Positions 1-9,700 of a DNA stretch of 36,892 bases are shown here, piece after piece. The translations under genes and the position numbers were made by a program. This DNA is from Candidatus Parabeggiatoa sp. nov. 3 (GTDB lineage: Bacteria; Pseudomonadota; Gammaproteobacteria; Beggiatoales; Beggiatoaceae). Each line of letters starts with the position of its first letter. Positions within the stretch are counted from its first letter, which is position 1. The stretch lies in contig QNEL01000012.1 of NCBI GenBank assembly GCA_003645185.1, positions 1 through 36,892 on the forward strand, written 5' to 3'. Under the pieces are notes generated by a model. It did not search any database and was not told where the DNA came from. It saw nothing but the letters and a program-made list of their open reading frames with translations.

Positions 1-52
1 AAACAGGTATTTTACAGCAAAGGGCAATCCAGGGCGAAAGCCCAGAACCACC

Positions 53-96
53 TTTTCAAGCAAAAGTTTTTGTTTGCCTCAACTTTTGCTTGAAAA
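53..96. repeat. Inverted repeat, 16-bp perfect arms (TTTTCAAGCAAAAGTT / AACTTTTGCTTGAAAA), 12-nt loop
   Basis: Direct reading; same AAAAGTT...AACTTTT core as other palindromes in the window. Confidence 0.85.
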
Positions 97-117
97 TCAG
101 TTTTATCTAACTCATTG

Positions 118-712
118 TCGGCGCCGCGAAGCGTCTCCTGTTTTTTGTAGAGACGTGATGCTTCGCGTCTCGGGTTTTTTGTAGAGACGCGATGCTTCGC
201 GTCTCGGGTTTTTTGTAGAGGGTTTTTTTGTAGAGACGCGATGCTTCGCGTCTCGGTTTTTTTGTAGAGACGCGATGCTTCGCGTCTCGGGTTTTTTGTA
301 GAGACGTGATGCTTCGCGTTTCGGGTTTTTTGTCGGCTCTGCTTCGCGTCTCGGGTTTTTTGTCGGCTCTGCTTCGCGTCTCGGGTTTTTTGTCGGCTCT
401 GCTTCGCGTCTCGGGTTTTTTGTAGAGGGTTTTTTTGTAGATTTGCTCTGCTTCGCGTCTCGGGTTTTTTGTAGAGACGCGATGCTTCACGTCTCGGGTT
501 TTTTGTCGGCTCTGCTTCGCGTCTCGGGTTTTTTGTAGAGGGTTTTTTTGTAGATTTGCTCTGCTTCGCGTCTCGGTTTTTTTGTAGAGACGTGATGCTT
601 CACGTCTCTCGTTTTTTGTAGAGACGCGATGCTTCGCGTCTCTCGTTTTTTGTAGGCTCTGCGAAGCGTCTCTCGTTTTTTGCAGAGACGCGAAGCATCG
701 CGTCTCTACAGG
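118..712. repeat. Tandem array of ~20 units of the type GTAGAGACGCGATGCTTCGCGTCTCGGGTTTTTT, some truncated
   Basis: Hairpin AGACGCGA-tgct-TCGCGTCT followed by a T6-T7 run, repeated; some units lack the 5' stem arm (tcggctctgcttcgcgtctcgggtttttt) or keep only tagagggttttttt. Confidence 0.95.
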
Positions 713-791
713 CAGCTTCTATTAAAATACCTGAAAATTTATGGTTCAGTACTTAACGATGGCAAACTAAAGTTGGAAGGCTGGCTTTGAG

Positions 792-3700
792 TTATTTTTT
801 ATTTGATTTCGCGCCTAATTTCTTCATCAGTTTGTCGAGACTGTTTTGGCTTAATTTTGAACTGAGGAAGTCGGAAGGGGTGTAGTCCCCCGTTTTTTGT
901 GATTTACAGTGGGTAATCAGGGTTTGTAAGGCCGCTATGAAATCGTGTGCTAATTGTTCAATGGTGGCACGATGATGGCGGTTTTGGCTGTAAGTCCATT
1001 CGAGTTGTAATTGATTTTCGGTTATTAAGCCATTGATTTCTATTAAATAACGACGTTGTTCTGATGGGCTATGTGTTTTACCACTGTTTTCTTGAGCCAT
1101 TTTAAAGAGTATGTCATCTGATAATTGATTATCAAATTGACCCAGATAGTTAAAAGAGATTTCTGGTTGAGGGAGCATTTTTAGCTGCCAAGCGGTTTTT
1201 GGGTTTAAGTAACGTAATAGCCCATAACCGATACCGCGGTTAGGTATGTGACGCAATTGTTCTTTGATGGATTTTAGGGTGTCGCTGGGTGAGTTTGCGT
1301 TATCCAGTGTTAACAGTACGGGGTAAATACTGGTAAACCAACCGACTGTGCGTGATAAATCACTGTTTTCAAATAAGTCTTCGCGCCCATGCCCTTCTAA
1401 ATCAATGACTAGCTCGTGGTTTGTCGTCCAGCGGCTCAAACTCTGTACTAAAGCGGTTAGCAGTATATCGTTGATTTGTGTATTGTAGACGGAGGGAACT
1501 TCGTTCAATAAGGCGTGGGTTTCTTCAACCGTTAAAGAAACGGTGATTTGTGCGCTGGAGGCGACGGTATTGCTCGTTGAATACTCGGTGGATGATGTTA
1601 ACTCTGGGGAGAAGTCAACTGGCAAAGGGGTGATCTCGCTAAATGAAAGCCAGTGGTTTAATTCGGCTGTGACTGTCACCGATTGGGCATATTCGCTGAG
1701 CCGTTCTGACCAAGCTTTAAAAGAGGTGGTTTTGGCTGGCCATTGAATGGCTTCATCTTGGCTGAGTTGTTGGTAGGCGGTTTGCAACTCTTCTAACAAA
1801 ATGCGCCAAGATACGCCGTCAATTGCCATATGATGGATGACGATGAGCAAACGGCTGGGGGTTGTGGGGCCGAGTTCAAATAAAATGACGCGCAATAAGG
1901 GGCCTTTGGAGAGATTGAGACTGGCTTGTTGTTGATTGGCGGCCGTTTCTAGGGCCTGGAACTGTTGATGGGTTGCCAATTCGGATAAATTGATGACTTG
2001 AAAGGGCAAGCTGTCTTCTGAGTTTAAGTCTATCTGTGTGGCTTGCCAATCTGATTCATTGCGCGTCAATCGTAGACGAAAGATATCGTGATGGCTAAGC
2101 CACTGTTGCACGATTTCCGCTAACCAGGCCCGATTGGGTTCGGTTGGGCCGGCAAGCAGTACGGCTTGATTGAAGTGGTGAGCGGCTTGCCCGTTTTGTT
2201 CTAAAAACCAATGGTGTATGGGTGTGAAGAGTACTGGGCCCGTGACTATGCCTTGTTCTGCTTGAATCAAGGCTGTGCTGGCGACTTCAGCCAATTCTGC
2301 AATCGTTTGATGTTGAAAGAGTAATCGGGGTGTGAGTTGCAATCCGGCTTGATTGGCTCTGGCAACGATTTGAATACTGAGGATCGAGTCGCCACCGCTT
2401 TCAAAGAAATTGTCGTGAATACCGACTTGTTCTAAACCCAGTACCTCGGCCCAAATCGTGGCTAATAGGTTTTCAGTTGAGGTGCGCGGTGCTACTTGTT
2501 CTTTATCGGCTTTGTTGGTGGAGATATCTAAGGTTTGAAGCGCACGGTAGTCAATTTTGCCATTGGCGGTTAAGGGGATGACTTCTAACATCACAAAGGC
2601 GGCCGGTACCATGTAATCAGGTAGCTGATCTTGTAGATATTGCCGTAGTTGAGGCACTAATTTGCGATTCAGTTTCTGTTGTAATGGGTTATTGGCGTAC
2701 TGATGCCAAGGTTTTTTAAAGGGTTCAGGGCTAATGGGATAAGGGGTGATGGCTAATGGATCGTGATGATGTCTGAATAAGACATCATAGCAGCCAATGG
2801 TATCGCTCCAAGTGATAATGACTTCATAAGGTGAGTTGTCTGTGAGTTGCCATAAGTCTTCAGGATCGATGCCGATGGGCTGATGTGTGGAAAGGGTTTC
2901 CTGTAGTTCACCTACCGTTTCAGTGGGCGCGGCGTTGGCAAGCCATTCTAAGGTTTTGATTTCTGTTTCCAGACGCGCATTGGGTACCCCTCGCACGCCA
3001 AAACTTTGGCCCTGAGGGGACTGCGTTTCCGCTTGAAGCGTTTCTCTTGAAGCTTCGGGCGTTTCACTATTTCCTTGATTTCCTTGTAATCGTTGCAGAA
3101 TACTGTCTAATGTAAAGGGTTGGTTTTGCCAATCTTGCCAGGCGATTTCTACAGTCGGCGCGGTGTCACCCACTTGCAAAATCACTTCATAACGAAATCG
3201 GCTCAGTTCATTATGATAACAACCTCGTTTCAATTGAATTTGTACAGTGCTCAACTGAGGATAATGTTGTTTTAAGGCTATGAAAAAAGCGGGATCAATG
3301 ACTAATTCAACTTCTTGGGCTATATGTTGTTGCACTTGTTGCCGTAAGGCGGATTGATTGAGCGAATCGGGTGCTTGATAGCCTTGAACAGAAGCATGAT
3401 AAGCTTTGAGCAGCGGTAAACTACGAATGTCACCGAGGAAAATAGCGCCACCGGGTTGCACTACTTGGATGGCCTGATCTAATACCTTGATCAGGTAGTC
3501 AATGCTGGGAAAATACTGAATGACTGAATTGAGAATAATGGTGTCAAAAGTGCCGGGTGCGATATCGTTAAAATCATCGGCCGGGCGTTGAAACAGCTTG
3601 ACATGTTCTAGCGGTTTGATTTGATGCTTGAGTTGCTCAACTTGTTGCAAGACGACGGGGGAAAAATCGGTTCCCCAATATTGTTGGCTATGCGGTGCAA

Positions 3701-6700
3701 TACGGGATAACAATAAGCCTGTGCCGCAACCGATTTCCAAAACACGCTTGGGTTTTAAAGACAGAATGGCATTGACGGCGGCGTCAACCCATTCGCGCAT
3801 TTCTGCTGGCGGGATGGGTAAACCGGTATAGCTACTATTCCAGCCGGCAATATTAAAGCTGGGATCGGCTACGGTATCGGGTTGGCCATAGTTTTCATCG
3901 AAAACGTCTTCCCATTGGTTAATGAGTTCACTTTGATCAGCGACATCATCAGCCATTTGGCTGGGATCATCAAAATCAGGCACCACATAAGCCATTAACC
4001 GCTTATTTTCTTCTTCGTTTGAAACTGTGGAGCTGGTGATTACTGCTTCTCGTACTGCGGTGTGTTGCAACAATACGGTTTCAATTTCTCCTAATTCAAT
4101 ACGAAAACCCCGTATTTTGACTTGTAGATCGATGCGGCCTAAATATTCAAGACTGCCATCGGCTAAATAACGCGCCAAGTCTCCCGTTTTATAGAGACGT
4201 GCATTGGGTTCATCACTAAACGGGTTTTTGATAAATCGCTCTGTTGTGAGTTGAGGCCGGTTGAGGTAGCCGCGAGCCACGCCGGCACCGCCGACGTATA
4301 ATTCTCCTGGAATCCCGATAGGGGTTGGTTGGCGATGACGATCCAGTATGTAAATGTGTAAATCGGGAATCGGTATGCCAATCAGACTGCCTGGAGAATT
4401 GAGATCGGCTTGCGTGAGTGGACGATAAGTGACATGTACGGTGGTTTCGGTGATACCGTACATATTCACTAATTGGGGCGTTTGATCACCATGTCGTTCA
4501 AACCAAGGTTTTAAGGTTTGAAAGTCTAGGGCTTCTCCACCAAAGATGATTTGTCGTAACGTTAAATTGTCATTGGGTTTTCCAACACGTTCTTCGGCCT
4601 GAATCAGTTGACGAAAGGCTGATGGGGTTTGGTTGAGAATCGTCACCTGTTGGCTGACAAGCAATTCGTAGAAGCTGTCAGGTGAGCGGCTTATCCAGTA
4701 GGGAACGATGACTAAGCGACCGCCATAGAGCAGGGAGCCCCACAGTTCCCAAACGGAAAAATCAAAGGCATAAGAATGAAATAGGGTCCAAATATCTTGT
4801 TCATTAAAGTGAAACCAAGCTTGAGTGGCTGTCAATAAACGCGCCACATTCGCATGACACACTTCAACGCCCTTGGGTTTGCCGGTTGAACCTGAGGTAT
4901 AAATCACGTAGGCGACATTGTCAGGTTTGACAGCACTCAAGGGATTCTCTGAAGCGCCCTGAGCAATCATGTCCCACTGGCTATCGAGACAAATCAGCGC
5001 AATGGGTGTTGTTGGCAGTTCTGTGACTAACGCTTCTTGCGTGAGCAATAGCGTGATTTTCGCATCTTCTAATATAAAAAGCAGCCGTTCAGGAGGAGAA
5101 CTGGGATCTAAAGGCAGATAGGCTCCGCCCGCTTTGAGAATACCCAGTAGCCCGATCACCATTTCCAAAGAACGTTCGACACATAAGCCAACCAGCCTAT
5201 CGGGTTGAATCCCTTGTGTTTGCAAATAGTGGGCAAGTTGATTGGCTCTGGTGTTCAATGCCTGATAAGTCACAGACTGTTCTTCAAACACTAGGGCAAT
5301 GTGATTGGGTGTACGGGCGGCTTGGTTTTCAAACCCTTGATGAATGCAGGGTTCGGCTGGGTAGCTTGTGCTGTGATGCCAATCTAGCAATAGTTGATGT
5401 CGTTCTGCTTGGCTGAGCAATGATAATTCTGAAATAGGCTTGTCAGGCTGTGCAACAATCTCTGTCAATAAGGTGTGAAAATGTTTTAATAACCGCGCAA
5501 TGGTGGCGGCCTCAAACATGTCTTGATAATAGAAAAAACGCCCGACAAGTTGATCAGCGGTTTCCCACAAGTGAAATTCTAAATCAAATCTGACTGTGCC
5601 GGCTTCAAATTCCACAGGGGTTATAGTGAAATCGATCAGTTTGATAGGCGGTTGAGGGACATTTTGAAAAGCTAAGGCGACTTGTACTAAGGCATTGCGA
5701 CTCATATCCCGTTCAGGCTGCAAAGCTTCTACCAGTTTTTCAAAAGGCAAATCTTGGTGAGCATAAGCGCCTAGTGTCACCTCTCGTACCTGAGTCAGTA
5801 AGTCAATAAAAGTGGGTTCCCCTGATAAATCAAGGCGTAAAACGAGTATATTCACAAACAAACCTATCAGGGGTTCAATTTCTTGTCGCGTCCGGTTGGC
5901 GATAGGCGAACCAATGAGAATATCTTCCTGGCCGCTATAGCGTTCCAGTAAAATAGCGAAAGCGGCCAGTGAGATCATAAACAGTGTCACGCCAGATTGC
6001 TGACTCAAGGTTTTGAGTTGCTGGGTTAATTCGGGGGGAATTTCAAAATATTGGCTGCGCCCCCGGAAAGTATGGACTGGCGGACGTGGATGATCACTGG
6101 GTATTTCCAACACCGGTGGCGCGTCTGCTAACTGTTGTTGCCAATAATTCAGGTGTGTAGCCAGCACTTCTCCTGTCAACCATTGACGTTGCCACTGTGC
6201 AAAATCGACATACTGAATCGGTAATTCGGGTAGAGGAGAAGGGCTGCCAGTTGAAAATGCCTCCGACAGGGCAGATAATTCTTGGACTAAAATGCCCATT
6301 GACCACCCATCAGTAATAATATGATGAATCGTCATCAAAAAAACATGTTGTTCAGCGTTCAGTTGTATCAGGGTGGTACGGAATAATGGCCCTTGCTGGA
6401 TATCAAAGGGACGTTGCGCCTCAATATCAGTCAAGTGTTGTACTTGTTCAGATTGTTTCTCTTCTGGTAGCTTTTGTAAATTGATAATTGAAAATTGATA
6501 ATGATTGACAGATAGCGGATGAATCACTAGCACCGGTTTACCGTTAATCGTTTTAAAGCAGGTTCGCAAGGTTTCATGACGTTGGGCGATTGCCCTGATG
6601 CTCTGTTCAAGGGCGGTTATATCTAAATGCCCATCTAAACGCACGGCCGCTGGTGTATTATAGAAGGGGTTATCAGGTGTCAATTGATCGAGAAACCATA

Positions 6701-9700
6701 AGCGTTCTTGAGGAAAAGACAGCGGTAATGGGCCCTGTCGTTCAATCGGTTGAATTGGGGGGCATAATGATTTTGTGTTGTCGCGTTGTGCCAATTGAAT
6801 CTGTTCGCTTAACCCAATCACGTTAGGATATTCAAATAGATAGTGTAGGGGTAATTCTACCGAAAAGATATCACGTATTCGTGACATCACTTGAACCCCC
6901 AATAAGGAATGGCCGCCTAATTGGAAGAAATTATCATGAATACCCACCTGCTCAATATTGAGGAGGGTTTTAAAAATACCGACTAACATGTCTTCAACAG
7001 GGTTACGCGGCGCGACATAAGCGGTCACCAATTTAGGCCTCTGATGAGTTTTCTGAGACTCAATGGTTTTTAAAATCTGTTCAGCGTCAAAGCACTCTGT
7101 TGCAATTTTGTAAAATAGGGATATCCCACGATCCAATCCTTTATTATAACCAATCCTTGTAGTTTGACTGGCCTTTTCATTGGCAGTCGGTATCAAAAGG
7201 GATTTTGGTGAAGACGGTTTTTCTATACTGGCAGGCCGATAAGTTAATTTGGCCACGTATTCGGCTGGCAATGCGTGCCAGCCTGGCTTAACCGATTGTT
7301 GCAAGGGGCTAGTGACACTTTCCAAGAAATCGCGTACCGGTTGATTTTTGGAAGTCGGGTTATAGCGTATCTTAATCTGGCTGATCTGTCGTTCTGTGGC
7401 GATTTTGCCTAACTGAGCGAGCATGTTATGCTCAACGCCTCTACCCAAGGCGCGGCAACTGAGTAGAAAGGTATCGACGATAAGGGCATCCGCGTCATAT
7501 TCAAATAACATGAGGCCGACTAAACCATAATCCCCAAAACGATCTTTCACGTTCACAACCAGAGATTGATGTAGGGGCGAACCTACGTGTTCGCCCTCAA
7601 CGTGTTTGCCCCCGACGTGTTCGCCCTCTTTGTTATCGCCCTCTTTGTTATCGCCCTCTTTGTTATCGCCCTCAACGTGTTCGCCCCCAACGTGTTTGCC
7701 CCCAACGTGTTCGCCCTCAACGTGTTTGCCCCCAACGTATTCGCCTATTTCAGCTTCTGTTCGTCTGATGGTGGTGAAATTAAATTGATTGGTTCGTTGT
7801 GTTAATTGTGAGACGCGATTCACTTGAGACGATGTCATGGGCGAAATCTGAATATCCAATTCGAGGCCCGCTAAGAAATCGGTGAAAGTCAGTGTTTGAT
7901 CACGCCAAGATTCACGCTGTTGATTTTGCTGATAAAGCTGTGTGCGTTGTTGATCTTCCCAAGTGGTTTTTAAGATATCAAAGGCCCAAATATGTTCAAT
8001 AAATCGGGGAAGCTGATTTAAGTCACTCGGTAATTGTATTGTGGTGACTGCGGGGCAATGGGCTTGCACTTCGGCACATTCGACTGGGTTATCATCAACA
8101 AAAATGAAGCTATCCAATCCCAAGTTCAGTTCTGCCGCTAAAGATTTGAGATTGTCTGATTTCGGTTGCCAGTTAATGCGCCAAGCAACCAGATGCTCGC
8201 GTTTGAGGCGCATATCGGTGCGCTGTTTAAATACGGCAAACACATCTTCTTCTTGATTTTTGCTGCATAAACACAAAAGTCGCCCGGCTGATTGCTGTTC
8301 CAGCATGAACTGTTGCAGGGCTTGGTGAGATGATTCAATGTGAATGCCAAGTGGCCCTTCCTCAGCACAAACGCCTTGCCAGAGTGTACCATCACAATCT
8401 AGTACGATTACTTTGTAGGGCGTGCGCTTGAGCGCATGAAGTTTTCTGGTAATCAGGGTGCCAAGCGCGGTAAAAAAAGTCGGGGTATAGGGGATATGGC
8501 CGAGTTGCTCTGCGTGCGGATCATGAAGCTGAGAAACAGGATACGTTTGGGTTAGCTCTGACGGGGTAATGAGAGAGAGGTTATTGATATCCGCTAATTG
8601 TTCGGCTAACTGGGTTTCGAGTTGTTGAGAAAGGGCCTGATCAGCAAATAACGGCGATGCTGGACAAACACAGACGATATAAGGTTTAACCGATTGTTTG
8701 GCAGCCGATTTCAAAATCGGCACAAAATCTTGCAGATTTTGCGCTATTTCATTTTTGATATCAGCCTCGTTTTCAGACTGGGCCCAATCTTCAAAGCGCA
8801 GCAATAGCACATTAATCCCTTTATCTCCTTGATCCGCTTTTAAAAGCAGGCTGTTGGGATCAAGTAATTGCTGGAAAACCTGATTGTAGGGGGAAAACTT
8901 GATCTGAAACGGTAGGGCTAGGGTTGATATCCAAAAGTCCAGACTGTCTTTAAGCGGTTCGGCTGTGAAGGTTGCGGCAATAGCGAGGGTTGGCTGTTCT
9001 TCGCCTGTGATGGTTTTGATACCCTGAATATTGAAATCTGAAATGTGTTGCTGTGGATTGATGACAATGTCTTCCAGCAAAGTCTGGAAATCTTCTGTCA
9101 TACGGATAATCGTGTCAGTCTCAAACAAATCGGTGTTATACTTTAAAACACCAAAAAGTGAGGTTTTAATTTCCATCATTTCTAACGTCAAATCAAACTG
9201 GCCTTCTTGCTGTGCCATTTCATAAGGCACCAGCTCTAGCCCTGCAAAATTCACTTTAAATTCGCTTTCATCTGGGGGGGGAAACATCAATTTGATGATA
9301 TCTTCTTCAACTTGTTGTGGTTTTTGGAAGAGAAACATCACTTGGAAAATAGGTGAATAGCTTGGATCGCGATTGGGTCGCAATTGTTCTACGAGTAACG
9401 AAAAAGGATAATCCTGATGTGCAAGCGCGTTTAATACGGTATCACGCACTTGGGTTAAAAACGCATTGAACGACAGATTGTCAGAAAGCTTTGCGCGTAA
9501 AACGATGGGGTTGACAAAATAACCCACCGTTTTAGCAAATTCATGCTGATTTCTGCCTGAGCTTGGAGAGCCCACTAGGATATCGTCTTGGCCGCTGTAG
9601 CGATAAAGCAGCATTTGAAAGGTGGCTAAGAGAATCATGTAAAGCGTTGCTTCTTTTTCCTGTGCCAATGCTGTGAGGCGTTGGAACAATGATTGATTCA

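Noticed and set aside
107-490. 127-aa ORF KKPETRSRADKKPETRSR
   Set aside because: Translation of the tandem repeat array; no independent coding evidence
118-712. Possible CRISPR array
   Set aside because: Units are contiguous and self-similar with no unique spacers and no cas genes
7587-7805. Hydrophobic repetitive + strand ORF (FALFVIALFVIA)
   Set aside because: Antisense reading of the in-frame NRPS tandem repeat; artefact of repeat composition
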